Shown: positions 23,422 to 34,778 of the stretch, one piece after another
Layout: every line of letters begins with the position of its first letter
Position numbering within the stretch: the first letter of the stretch is position 1
From: Monosporascus cannonballus
Lineage: Eukaryota > Ascomycota > Sordariomycetes > Xylariales
DNA: 64,000 nt
Assembly: GCA_004154925.1 (NCBI GenBank)
Contig: QJNS01000344.1
Coordinates: 1-64,000 of the forward strand
Direction of reading: 5' to 3'
The notes under the pieces: generated by a model
Seen by the model: the letters and a program-made list of their open reading frames with translations, nothing else
Told to the model about the DNA's origin: nothing
Databases searched by the model: none
Program-made: the position numbers and the translations under genes

Positions 23422-24792
23422 ATGCAGCTCCCCGCAGCTCTTCTGGGCCTACCGCCGTCCCTCCTGCTGCTGGTCGCAGCACAGGTCCAGGCCCAGGAGT
23501 TGCCCACAGCCATAAAGAAGATGTCGCTCGACGCGGGCGAGAAGTTGTTTCCGGAACACTACGCCTTCGCACCGCTCCTCCCGCTAGGCGCGCGCTCGCC
23601 TCTCGTCCCGCCGTTCGCCGCCCCCGAGGACGACGAACTCCTGCCACCATCCGGCAACAACACCGCCGCCGCCACAGCGCGCCCCTTCCAGGCGCCGTTC
23701 GCTGTGCACTACGACTACTACCACCACCCGCGACAACGGCGGCACAGCGGTGCCGGTGTCGGCCTCTACGAGAGGGCGGGCGACGTCCTGGCCCGGCTCC
23801 GGGGCCGCCAGTTCGCGTGCCCGCGCGACACCGCCCCCTGCGACAACATCGGGCAGTCCAACTACTGCTGCGAGGCGGGCGCGGTGTGCTTCGAGGTCTC
23901 GGACGCCCCCGCCGCGGGTAACGTGGGGTGCTGCCCCGAGGGCCGGAACTGCGACGGCGGCGTCGGGGACTGCGGGGGCGGCAGTACGGCGTGTCCCGCG
24001 GAGGTCGGGGGAGGGTGCTGCATCGCGGGCTTCGTGTGCGCCGAGATCGGGTGTGAGTTGTTCCCGTCTACTTTTACTTTTGTTTTCCCGGAGCTGGGAC
24101 GGGCTGTGGGCTTGGATGTGCGATGTGGATGCTAACACGGGCCAATAACAGGCGTCGCGAGTTCCGTCTCCGTCACAACGCGGACGGCCACCACGCCGTC
24201 GCCCACCACGACGACAACGAACACCGGCGGCGGCGCCCTCCCGCCCGTCCGACCCACCAGCAGCGCCAGCGCTCCCTCGTCCTCCACCTCAGATCCAGAC
24301 ACAACCACTCCGCCGCCAACCACCACCCCAACCCCCTCCTCCACGCCTTCGTCCGACTACTGCCCAACGGGCTTCTACGCGTGCGTGGCGAGCGCCGGCG
24401 GCGGGTGCTGCCGCACGGGGCGCGACTGCGCCACGACGTCGTGCCCACCGCCGCCAGCCAGGACGACAATAACAGGCAACGACGGCGCGACGGTCGCGGT
24501 GCCCGGCGGCACGGACGCGCCTCCCACGGGCGACGGCGCCTCCGAGGATGAGAGGCCGGGGCAGTGCGCCGGCGGCTGGTTCCTGTGCCCCGAGGACGAG
24601 GGCGGGCCCACGCCCGGCTGCTGCCCCGAGGGCTACGGCTGCGGCACCGCGAGCTGCACACTCGCGCAGCCCAGCGCCACCGACACCGTACAGAAGCAGA
24701 TGCCGGGCTCGGCCGGCGCCCGATGGGGTGTCCCCGCGGTCTGGGGCGTGCTAGCAGCTGCTGCGGCGGGGTCTTTAGTGGTGTTGTTTTAA
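23422..24792 (+). CDS. Cys-rich GPI-type cell-surface protein with repeated CC modules
   Basis: Exons 23422-24052 and 24152-24792 (donor GTGAGT, branch GCTAAC, acceptor CAG) give about 423 residues. A signal peptide is clear (MQLPAALLGLPPSLLLLVAAQVQAQ). After a Pro-rich segment come cysteine modules of the pattern C...C...CC...G..C: CPRDTAPC...YCCEAGAVC, GCCPEGRNC, CPAEVGGGCCIAGFVC, then CPTGFYACVASAGGGCC and CAGGWFLCP...GCCPEGYGC. A Thr/Ser/Pro-rich, probably O-glycosylated spacer separates the third module from the last two. The C-terminus (GVPAVWGVLAAAAAGSLVVLF, no basic tail) fits a GPI-anchor signal, placing the protein at the plasma membrane or wall. Similar Cys-module proteins are common but uncharacterised in filamentous fungi; no ligand can be named. 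GC content at third codon positions is very high. Confidence 0.8.
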
Positions 24793-24803
24793 GCAGAGCC
24801 CCC

Positions 24804-24831
24804 GGGGGGGGGGGGGGGGGGGTTTTTTTTT
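24804..24831. repeat. Poly-G/poly-T junction
   Basis: Nineteen G are followed by nine T directly after the Cys-rich surface gene. It mirrors the poly-T/poly-G junction near 1.25 kb. Confidence 0.9.
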
Positions 24832-25460
24832 GGAGTTTAAGGAGGGTTGAGCATGCGATGAAAGTTGGTCAGTGAGGGAACTCCAAACGATCGAGCGAGC
24901 CATGTCGGGCTCGTCTGCGTTTAAAACTGGGCTCCCCGGCGTCGCTGCTGCATGCCGGCACCTAATTGCATAATGTTTGAAAGGTCTCGGATTGGTCAGA
25001 TCTCGCATGCATTGAGCGGAGTTCGCAAGCACCTCTGTGTTTTAGTCCTCTCCTGCATTCGAATTCGATAGCGAATGTACGATCACCGATCCATCATATT
25101 TCGACGTTGGTCCTCAACCATGTGAGTGTTATTTCCCTTTGGCGGTAAAGCCGATATCATTATCAGCTACGTCTTAATCCACACTTATTGCGCCAGCTAC
25201 AGATAGGTGCTTGATGTCCCATGATAGTATTATATGCCCGATTAAGGCCTATTATGGGGGACGGTGTCGGCACAACGGCACTGCTCGTGTGAGACTCGAA
25301 TGCCTCTTCTTCATACGATGAGAGACCTCTTTTAAGGAGTCACGAATCGTTTTCTGATGGCAAAGAACGGACGGCTGAGACGGGTGCGTCGGATGTATCA
25401 GGCCCTTGTTCATAACAATACTTCAGAAATATCTCCCTGGCACTACTAAGTTACATAGAC
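24832..25460. other. Gene-free stretch
   Basis: No coding exon or repeat was recognised between the surface-protein gene and the P450 remnant. Confidence 0.5.
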
Positions 25461-25796
25461 TCAATCAATAAAGCCTCGATTTTTCCTCCAATTCATTCCT
25501 ACCACCAGAGCCCTGTGGTCCGACCCCCGGTACATACCAAAAACCCCAAAAGGAACAAAATCGACGAGGGCCCTACGTCTTTGGAAAGACCGATCCAATG
25601 CTTGACCGCGGTATCCGTCTCCGAGCCATCTTTGGGGATTGAAACGCACTTCGTCGGGCACGACGTGTAAGAGCAACAAATAGCCCCACCGAAGACTACA
25701 GCCCGGAATGAAAAAGGAGCGAACGCGAGTGTTCTCACTCGCTTCGTCAAGAATGAAACTACCAGCCAATTTCCAAGGTTCTATATTACGCCCCAT
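25461..25796 (-). pseudogene. Cytochrome P450 C-terminal fragment
   Basis: A 111-codon open frame contains VVPDEVRFNPQRWLGDG followed by ALDR and VDFVPFG. This follows the order of the P450 'PERF/PERW' region and the approach to the haem loop (FPDP..F.PERWL...FGxGxRxCxG). The haem cysteine is absent: after FVPFG the sequence reads VFGMYRGSDHR. The upstream part IPGCSLRWGYLLLLH resembles the segment before the PERW motif. No I-helix or N-terminus is found nearby. This is a short decayed remnant of a microsomal monooxygenase gene; chance resemblance cannot be fully excluded. Confidence 0.4.
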
Positions 25797-25882
25797 ACGT
25801 GAGTAACTAGGAAATGCCTCGCTAGATACGTCCTCAACTTCTTATACACATACTTAACCAGGGTCAGCCAGCAGCAGCGGGA

Positions 25883-26845
25883 TCAGGAAAACACCTCTCT
25901 CACTCCAACGAATAAGAAAGCCGGACTCCCGCGAATATCGATAGCCGCGCCTTCATGCTTCCGCGTCCCTAGGGGCGGGGGCGGGGGGCGGTATCCCACC
26001 AGCCAGAAGACCGCGGCGATGCAGAGAGTCGTCACATTTTTCGCGCGCCCGCCGAGGCGAATAGAGCCGCTGTCCACGGGCAAAGCGGTGCCCTTCGCGA
26101 GGACCGCCGTGTGAACGAGCTCCTCCAAAATGATGGTGGCCTCGACGCCGTCGCCGCTGGGCCCTGTGGAGGGCACCGTGGTGTTGACCTCCGCCGCGGT
26201 CTCGCTGGGGGGCTTGCCGCCGCTGGCGGCCGACGGCTTGCCCTCCGCTGGAGCGGGGGCGGCGAAGGCGAGGGCGTTCGGGGCCGCCGCGGTGTCCCGG
26301 GCGTCGTGCTGCGGTTCCGGAGTGGGCACGATGGCCCTCTGGGTCAGGGCCATGGTGGTGAGGCGGGGCTCGTCCGTCGGTGCTGCGACACGCGAGGTCA
26401 GTAGCCGCCCTTTCTAGTGACGTAGGCGAGTGGCCGGAGGTTATAAGGCACGCATCCAGGGGGGAGCTGTGGACTGCCAAATGGTCTCCACCTGGGAAAC
26501 CTTTGCTCTTGGAACTAGAAGACACGACAAGCGGGGAAAAGAGATAACTCCAGAAATTTGCTTACTATCGGCCGGCAGGACAGTGATGGTGCTCACGGCG
26601 TCAGGCTCCGCCTCCTTGGTCTGCACCGCGGCGGCTATGGTGAACTGGGGGAACGGCGGCACGCTGTCCCCGGCCGTGCCCTCTAGGGTGAAGACTCCCG
26701 TGCCGTAGGGACGCCCCGGGCCGTAAAGACGCCGCCAGGGGTAATGCGACGAGTGGTACGACGAATATGGCGCGTATTCCGCCGACAGCTGGGCCGCAGC
26801 AGCAGCAGCTGCCGCGGTGGATAGGATTAAGAGTATGGGCTTCAT
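25883..26845 (-). CDS. Small secreted protein, unknown function
   Basis: Exons 26845-26566 and 26382-25883 (donor GTAAGC, branch CTGAC, acceptor GCAG) join in phase to about 259 residues. The N-terminus is a signal peptide ([21 protein letters not shown]), followed by a Tyr/Ser-rich segment (YAPYSSYHSSHYPWRRLYG). The middle is Ala/Pro/Thr-rich. Near the end is a hydrophobic stretch (NVTTLCIAAVFWLVGY) of the kind that ends GPI-anchored proteins. Here about 35 further residues follow, starting RPPPPPLGTRK. Either this is a transmembrane helix, or the original stop was lost. I do not recognise the family. It lies on the opposite strand from the Cys-rich surface gene. Confidence 0.6.
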
Positions 26846-28064
26846 GGCGGCTTTACTATGTTGGTGGGGTGGAGACTTGGTGGAAGTTCAGAAACAAGTT
26901 GAGATTCCATGGGGAGAGCGGCACGATATATATAACCCACAGCGCTGTCGAGCGCTGTATGATTACGGAGTGGCAAAAACTCCGCGGCTTTTTTTTTTTT
27001 CAGACAGGGCGAGGACTTGGGCGTATGCAAACTCGTGGACGAAGGGCGCCCCCAGACCCGCAGCTTGTATTTTTAACTTCGATCCGAAAGTTGGCCTTGC
27101 CGGGTCTAGCCTATGCCTGCCTCGATATCACTTACCTTGGCGAGTTCTAAGCTTCCAACGGGCATCTAAACACGCGACGCGTGAGCTATGTGAACTCCAT
27201 GAGACTTTGAGATAAAATTCCGCATAGAATAATTGCCCCATGTGAGGTCAGGAGGCCGCCCGAAGCACCTATTGTAGCACTTTGCGTCCTGCCAGCCATT
27301 GGGGATCTCAGTACACAAGATTGCAATGTACTACTGCACGTCTGTCGATTACGTGAGCCCTCTCGAGGTTTTTGACATGCAAAAGCCATGCCGGCTTGTT
27401 TATCAAGAAAACGTATTTATCGCTTAGTCAGTCTGGGCATCCGTGGAATACACATTGCAGCAGAACCCGAAGCCACGACGACTTCAGTGCTGTATGCGGG
27501 TTGCGGCGACATAGGCAAAAACAAGGTTCACATGAACTTAGCATGGCGAGGACCTGCAGAATCCCACCATATTCGAGGCATTTCCCAACGAAACCTAGCA
27601 GAACGCAGGGAGAGACCGATTTAGGAAACAGATGAGAAGTCGACGCTTAATCTAAAACTTCCATCACTAGTAATGCGTGGAAACCCCTATGGCATTGGAG
27701 AGCGCAGAGTCGTATTGACAACTCATGATAAACATCGCGAAATGGCATCGGTTAGTAAGAGTTGCCATTCTGACAGCCTATTCATCATGATGCTGGCTGG
27801 GTCAAGGCGGATTAACAGTAAAAGGTCCAGGATATTCAGAATCGGAAACAGTTACAGGAGTCGACGCGCTTGGGCCATAGTCATCATTTGTTCCTTGTGA
27901 CTAAATAGCTACAAGATTTTATACCCAACTTGACCATACCGTATTCTAAGGCGATCTAAGTGTCAGGGATCCGAGCTTTTGCTGTCTGAATCAAGCAACG
28001 ATGTGACGGTCTCAAGTACAACTGGATCCAAAGGCTCCAACCTCAGGAGTGACAGCCGAGGGGC
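26846..28064. other. Gene-free stretch
   Basis: Promoter side of the secreted-protein gene, then sequence without recognisable exons. A T-run occurs at 26989-27000. Plus-strand open frames near 27.4-27.9 kb show no domain and were not called. Confidence 0.4.
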
Positions 28065-28806
28065 TCAGGCCTGCTTCCTCTTTTCAATCATGTTTATGGT
28101 AAACAGCTCCTCTAAGCCATCGACCTCCCTCAATCTCCGCAAGTACGCCATGGTATGAGGTATTCCCTCCCGCATCTCCCCATCGATATAAAACCTCCAA
28201 GCGAACAGAATCGCCGCGCCGACTGTCAAGTCCGCAAGGCTTGGGCCGCTCTGGTCATCGACAAGCCACGTGCTGCCCTTCAAACTCCCCTCGAGATGCG
28301 CCAGATGTCCCTTCAAAGCCGCGGCAGCCGCCTCCTCCTTCCCGGATTCGTAGGACGCCGTCCCGAGGCGCCACTGGATGAGGTCGACCAACACGGGCCC
28401 CAGCTCGAGCTCGTTCCAGTATATCCACTCGTGGATCCTACCCTGCTCTTCCGGGCTGGAGCCGAGCAGCTGCGCGGCCCTCGGCCCGGAGGCGCTGACG
28501 TAGTGCGCGATGGCGCCCGACTCGGCCAACCGGAAGCCAACCGGAAGCCGCCCGACGCCGACTCGAACGCCGGCGCCTTGCCTCGCGGGAACTTGGCCCG
28601 GTATTCGGGCGTCTTTGTCGTTATGCCGTATTCGAAGGGCGGGAGTTCCAGTTTCAGTCCGTTGAGCTTCGCCGCGGCGAGGATCTGGGGTAGGGGTCAA
28701 TAAGGGGTAACTGCTATTAAAGGAACGTCTAGCACGGGCTTGCCTTGCGGGCGAGAAGGTGCAAGGGTTCGTGCATTACGTATAATGTGCCGAACGGTTG
28801 CTCCAT
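28065..28806 (-). pseudogene. GST / EF1B-gamma-like protein, broken by an 11-bp duplication
   Basis: A short first exon (28806-28744, MEQPFGTLYVMHEP...) is followed by a likely GC-AG intron (donor GCAAGC) and an exon from 28684. The thioredoxin-fold part reads ILAAAKLNGLKLELPPFEYG and KFPRGKAPAFESASGGFRLA. The helical GST domain then continues in another frame: ESGAIAHYVSA, QGRIHEWIYWNELELGP, WLVDDQSGPSLADLTVGAAI. The frame change falls exactly on a perfect tandem duplication of 11 bp (28525-28546); with one copy the frame is continuous. In the family, the N-terminal GST module of EF1B-gamma supports eEF1A recycling, and free GST relatives conjugate glutathione. The C-terminal EF1-gamma domain is absent and the product would be only about 220 residues, so this was probably a stand-alone GST-like paralog. 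It now looks inactive unless the duplication is an assembly artefact. Confidence 0.75.
28525..28546. repeat. Perfect 11-bp tandem duplication (GCCAACCGGAA twice)
   Basis: The two copies abut with no mismatch and sit inside the coding sequence of the GST-like gene, adding two bases to the frame modulo three. Confidence 0.95.
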
Positions 28807-29989
28807 TGCTGCGGGATGTTAGTGGCGCTGATGGTGTCGAGTACTCCGCAGAATAAGGCGTCCTATCGATCTCTGTCCTCATGTTGTTATGCCTCGATTT
28901 TATACTACGTGGAGCGTCGCCTGCACATCTTTGGCCAGTGAGCGAAGGAATATGCGGGTCCTTCTGACCGATGACTCTTACGGTAGAATAGCCACTGACG
29001 TTGAACTGAATCGTCAGATCGCCTTTACCTTGCCCCTTTCACTTTCTACGGCCAACCACAATCTGTAGGCTATATAGAAGGAATTATAATGTTTAGACAT
29101 GATACAGAGGGGTTGATCTACGTTTCTCTATTGCAAACTAATGGGTCTTCGCTGTTCGTACTACTGTACATCATTTCGGATCGTATTCGCGGTTCTAGGA
29201 CACGTCCGTCGCCAATACGGCTAGTTGTGTAATCATCATTGAATCGACCAATTTTGGCAACGAACTGGCCATTATGACTAGATAAGTTCGGATGGTGATA
29301 GAAGCCTGAAATTTGACTGGAAAGGAGGTTCGCTATAATTCACTGGCATTATCATGATAACAGTGTTATAGGCACCGAATGAATTTCTCGAACGCAATTG
29401 TTGGTAACAGTACCCTTACGGATATAGAGCAATGCCATTATGTTCATATAGAGATTTATCGAATGGTCCGTATAAACAGGTCACCAAAAACTGTCAACAA
29501 GATAGCCGTACATATCCACGAGTCAAAAACATAAAACAAACTGCTGATTCGCTTCGCATGGGAATGTTCTACTCGCAAGGGGGTTTGAACAACTAACGTT
29601 AGATCCCTTAAGCGTGGTCGAATTTACTATATTCCCCCACCTGATAGTATGTCTGCGAAAAGAGAGGAAAGGGGTGCGGTGCCAAGACATCGCCAGGGAT
29701 CGCTGTGGGCGGGATGGGGTTAAGACATGCTAGGAAAAAAAGCCTCCCTCCGCATCGGATATTGATAACAGTCTACCCAATTCCCCCCCTGAGGAGTTTC
29801 AGACGGCTACCTAGATCGTCGTGTGTAACGACACCATCGTGTGCAATATCTACTGATACCTAAACGTATATACTTTTGAGAAGCAAGACGCCCAGAGATA
29901 GCAGCGGGCAGTTGTCCAACCTCGCAATTTGCGTAGGCGCTCGCCGTACAATGTAGCAGTCCCCATCCGCGGCCGACAATTTCACAACT
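28807..29989. other. Gene-free stretch
   Basis: AT-leaning sequence with no recognised exon on either strand. It separates two broken genes that both lie on the minus strand. Confidence 0.45.
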
Positions 29990-31342
29990 CATCCCCTTAT
30001 CATCACCGTCCTCGGTGATGATCCTGCTAAGCGGGTCTTTCTTGAGCATGGTGCTCGTGATCTCCTACAGCGCATCGATGGCAGCGATCGTAGTGTGCTT
30101 CGCGTTCGTATCATAGGCAGGCTAAAGGCGTGCCGCTCGTTAGCAGTCGTTGACAATCAAGGGTCAATGACCCAAGTCACGAGCCAAGGACATTCCTCTC
30201 ACCGAACACGATACCGCCACAACGACGATGACTCCAAACCGGTGGGCAGATGGGTCTCACTCTCAACAGCCTTAACGATATCCGCCGCGAGGAGATTAGC
30301 ATTCTCCAGGCTCTCAGGATAGCGCGGAGTTCACGGGTGCTCCAGCCACCAGTCTCGGGCGTGCCGGTGGCGGGTTGTCGATGCCGAGGAAGAGGTAGAG
30401 GGGGTTCGTGGTACCGACGCGGTCGACGACTATTTTTATGATGCCCGCGGCACGGACGCCGTCGGCCTCGTGCGCCTCGACGATCTCGAAGCCGCAGTAC
30501 CCGTCGTGCTCGAGGCCGCTGGACCCGCTGAGCGTGGTGCGGATGCTCGCGTGCATGTTGCTGTCGTTGGCGAGTAGGCCCTCGCGCGCCGCATGGTAGA
30601 AGTACGTCACGTGGTTGATGCTGGCCGCTTCCGAGGGCTGGCCGCCGAAGATCTTAGGTCTCCCTGTGTGTGCGCGTGAAAGACGAAGCGGTAAGTCTTG
30701 CGTGTCCGCATACGGAGGGGGGTGTGCTTGGGTGTCTATGTGTACGGAGGGAAGGTTGGTGACTAGAAGAAGATGACGGCGGTGGTAGACTTGACTAACT
30801 TGGGGGTCGAGCCTTACTTACAGATATCGAGATGACTGTCGAGGTAGATAACTGAGACGGGGCCGTAGGCGCGGTTTATGGAGCGGAGCAGCGGGAGGGT
30901 GATCGTATGGTCGGCTCCAGGGTGATGACGCGGGGCAGCGTCTCCTCTTTCTTCGATGGGCCGGGATTCTCAGCGTTGGCTGTGGGGGGACGTGATAGGA
31001 TGCTGTAATGGCCCTCTTCGATCTGGTTCAGGGCGAACGCGTCGTCGTATCTGCAATCGCTCGGCTCTATGCTCCACCAGAGTGTAGCGTCGTCCATGGG
31101 CGCCCTCACGAAGGCACGGGAATATGTCCACAGTCTATGACCTTGGCGTAGCTATCGAAGGGATTCGTGTCTAGAGGGATCTTATATCCACTACTGTTGT
31201 GCTTCGTTAGACGGGAAGCTGATGGTGAGGTACACAGTAGGTGAGTGTCATTAGAGATTGAGGCGTCGCGAGCCCTGGGGGACGCCCGAGGGCCCAAACC
31301 GGGCACCCGGTCTATACGAAGTCCCGGTATCGAAAGGGGCAC
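29990..31342 (-). pseudogene. Agmatinase/ureohydrolase-family pseudogene
   Basis: Pieces of a fungal agmatinase (arginase fold, two Mn ions, agmatine to putrescine and urea) appear in order on the minus strand. They are NPFDSYAKVIDCGHIPV; YDDAFALNQIEEGHYSILSRPP (after an in-phase intron); LPRVITL; ADHTITLPLLRSINRAYGP; VSVIYLDSHLDI; FGGQPSEAASINH; TYFYHAAREGLLANDSNMHA; LEHDGYCGFEIVEAHEADG; PATGTPETGGWSTRELRAIL; SLENANLLAADIVKAV; PAYDTNAKHTTIAAIDAL; EITSTMLKKDPL. Lesions: one base is missing at the metal-binding GGDH site (near 30918). A deletion removes most of the IDxLDPAFA segment, so metal ligands are lost. A further one-base shift precedes SLENAN, and a TAG falls inside DAL-stop-EITS (30065-30067). 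Left boundary is approximate. Fungal paralogs of this family are often secreted; no signal peptide is identifiable here. Confidence 0.8.
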
Positions 31343-34300
31343 CTCGAGAGAGTGGTGTGGCTATACACGTTCACGAGCCAATGAGGGCCAGATCGTAATT
31401 CACAATGTCACGGTCTAGACATGGTTGATATGGCAAACGCCCAAAGGTCGGTATGCCCGAGAGTTCCGAGTTTGCCTGTAAGATATCGTCATGCCCTGGT
31501 CATGATCCCGACCGAGTCAACAGAGAACACACCTGCGTTCCTCCATCGCCAGGGGGTGCTATTACACCATAAAGATACTTGAGGCCCTGAAATAATATCC
31601 TAATCTGTATATCCATCTTGAGCAATAGTAGCAGTTACAAAAGCTGGCAAGAAAACGCTTCAATAACATTCTCACAGAGCCGGAAATCACATATACGTGC
31701 GTAAACTGGAGTGATAAGAGAGAGTTCCCGTGCCACGAGTTGGCCATAACACTACGCCTTTATGATCTGAAGCCGAGTGTAGACCACTGGATTTTCTTCA
31801 CGGGATTGGTACAGCGACGCCATCGATCCTGCAGGTTTGACAGATCTAATCCCATCCTCAAGCTTGTCAAGACCGGCTTGGTCCAGTAGGAGTGGACACC
31901 GCGTCGCGGGAGCTCTTTCGACTGGACGTTGATAGTCGGCGTGCATAAGAGCATGGCATGGAGCTTAATGTCGTTTGGTAATCGGCGTACTGATGACAAG
32001 GGATGCATGCAGGGGTACCAGACAAAGCTTTAACTGAGCTTGTTGGTCGATGACTTCTGATCGACGAATCTATTTTACAAACACCTTCATGGTGGATAAA
32101 CCCTCGGCCGCCGGGCTGGATCCATTGACAGCCTGGGTATCTCGACGGGGTTCATGCCTGGCTCACAAGCCGCGAGGACATTGAAGTACAGTTTATGGTG
32201 GTTAGTAATCTGCGAGCGCATCTTGAGACGATAAGAGTGCACCATGATGCTGTGGAGAAAGGCGAGGGAGCCCATGCGGAGAATTGGCACCAGTCCCACG
32301 AGCCCTTATTTACTAGATTATGCCGTTCCCACCACATTGAAACACTGTTAAAAGCAAGACACGCGGTGATACCCAGGATAATGATCCAGGTTTGGCACGA
32401 TAATACTGCATATTTACTGTACTTATCGCTCTTCATGCGGGCTTCAGGGAGTGGAACACACGGAAGCCCCGCTCCTACTATGTGGTTCACACGTGCCTAG
32501 TAGCTGGGAGAAGCTCGGCATTGTCTGCCTATGCCCCATGGTTGACTTCCGACGCTGTCTCCTCATTCGACGAAGGAATCGTTCCTCGTAAATGCATTCC
32601 CCTTGTTTCGGATGTCTTGCAGTATACGCGATCTGTCAGTTTCGTCTCGTCGACCTCTGAGTGGTCGCAGCCATCCCCTTTTTCCAACGAGTGGGATGCC
32701 TGCCTACTAGCCACCAGCTGCCAGACGCCAGAAATCGCACCTAAGGGCAAGTCGCAAAATGGGCTGGTTTCCCCGAGATTCCCGGTGCGATTTGTCCCTC
32801 AAGGTGCTGTAGGCTATAAGTAGTGCCCAGCAGCCTCGTGCAGATATAGGAGCTGATTTGTCCTGCTGACATTATAAGGGTGGTCTCCGCATATGTATAG
32901 GCTAGTCATGCTCGACTAACGGGCCACTTAGAAGAAGCAGAGCTCAGCGTCCTATGCGAGACATAATGAAGGTACATGAATTTGCAACGTAGTGTTCCGC
33001 GAGAGTCGCCGGTTGTATTGTGACGGCTCAATCCGATGTGGAAAGACCCCCTCTGCCGTGCAGCGTAGCGCATGCACTTCAAGCAGTAAGGAATTGACTT
33101 TCCCTATACGAAGAGCGGGTTCTATGCGGCGAGCCAGGCTTTGCCAGAATAGCACACTCCAAAGCCGAGGCGGTCCTCGCACGGCAGATGCATGGAGAGA
33201 TAGTACAACTTACATGAGGCCGTATCATGTTGTATGCCCGTCCAGGTCAAATGATACATTCGGGCGCTTGATGCTCAGGAATGTTACCATAGGGCCGCAT
33301 CCGTACAGATAATGATATGAGACTTTAGTCACTGTCTAAAGGAAGAATGGCCCCCGGTGTGGGTACCGAGGTAAAATACGTAGTAAAGAAGGGGGCTGAA
33401 GAGGGCAGGTCGTGGACACAATAAATGTGACACCCCCACACTGCTTTGGAGCACCTTGTTCCAATCAACTATTAGCAAATATTATAGAAAATCAACCAAA
33501 ATGCTTAGAAAACGACCATTGCCATTGTCGACTTTCTTGTTTATTAAATTATTAAGTAATTTGTGTTTACAATTGGCAGATGTAAATTGGCCTATTCATT
33601 GATATCAATATGCTGAGGTTTAGGGGCGTAGGAGTAAATAAAGTGAGACAATTATTTTGTCCACGACCTGGAGGGTTAATTGGCCTCTAGGCTCTAGCTG
33701 CATCCGGCAAGTTCTTGCATTTCTCTCTCCGCTTTCATAGCAGCAAGCACTTTAATTGATTCCATCATGCGTCTAGCTGCCCTCCCTACATCATGTATAC
33801 ACATACATGGATATACCTAGTACCTACATATATATATATATGAAATACGGCATGATATCTATGTAGGTATGTACCCAGATGGTTAGATCCAGGCTTCACT
33901 AGGTAGCATCCTTCCCAGCCTCCCGCCCACTTTATTGCCATAGAACTGGGATCCCCCGGAGTTGATCCTCTCTGACGTTTTCCAGAGTGAAACGTCCTTT
34001 TACAAAGTATCAGAGTCTACTACCATCACCACCATTACCACCACCATCACCACCACCAACTGCTTGGGCGTTGGAACCACCATGCATCGTAACCGCAGCC
34101 AACAGATCCGGATGCAGCCACAGCAGTAAGCCCCCCTATCACTGGGCCGTACGACTCGTCTACCTAAAATAATTTAGGTACTCCATATGGATCATCCCTA
34201 ACGTATTATCTTCTCTTCAGAGACTAATCCTCCATTTCTATCACTGGCGCAAACGTTTACTCTACGCCGTAATACACTTGCTAACAAGTTTTTACGTTCA

Positions 34301-34778
34301 AAGCCGGTGCCATACTTCCAATTCATTACATATTCTGTTCTTCTCCTTTTTTTCCCTTTCCCCTGCGAGGGAACAACATCCAATCCACTGCCCAAATGAG
34401 GACTACGCACCTCGTGCCATGTGCCGCACACTTTTAAGCAATCTGCCTTCGACCTTGTATATGACTTGTTAATTTCCGAATGCGCCCTGGCGACTACATA
34501 GTTCTTCATCCCAAGTGAGCTACTCGTGAAAGCTCGCTTCAGATTGATAGGTAGCCTGTGGTATAAGCGAAGCTCTTCGTCGATCGATCCCGACCGCGCC
34601 CCCCAATCACGACGAAGCCACCTGTTCGCATCAAAACGTGCCGCTTTATTTTCGTCACCCATCTTCTAGGAAAATCACTTCCGACAATGTGAATGAATAC
34701 CAGCGCTAGCACGACCCTCTTTGGTGTTTTATGAAATACCCAAATTCGGGATCGTTGCCAATACAACGCGCATCGACC
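31343..34778. other. Long gene-free stretch
   Basis: About 3.4 kb with no convincing exon chain. A TA dinucleotide microsatellite (33828-33842) lies in it. The minus frame 34198-34662 (154 codons) has no motif and was not called. The right end should hold the promoter of the large Ser-rich gene. Confidence 0.4.
33828..33842. repeat. TA dinucleotide repeat
   Basis: A short alternating TA run flanked by other TA-rich tetramers (TACATACA, TACCTA). Confidence 0.7.

Noticed and set aside
23220..23921. 233-codon plus frame before the Cys-rich gene
   Set aside because: It overlaps the signal-peptide exon in another frame. The frame at 23422 has a signal peptide and ordered cysteines, so this one is a shadow in GC-rich DNA.
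34198..34662. 154-codon minus frame upstream of the Ser-rich gene
   Set aside because: No recognisable motif, no exon partners, and it lies where the promoter of the neighbouring gene is expected.
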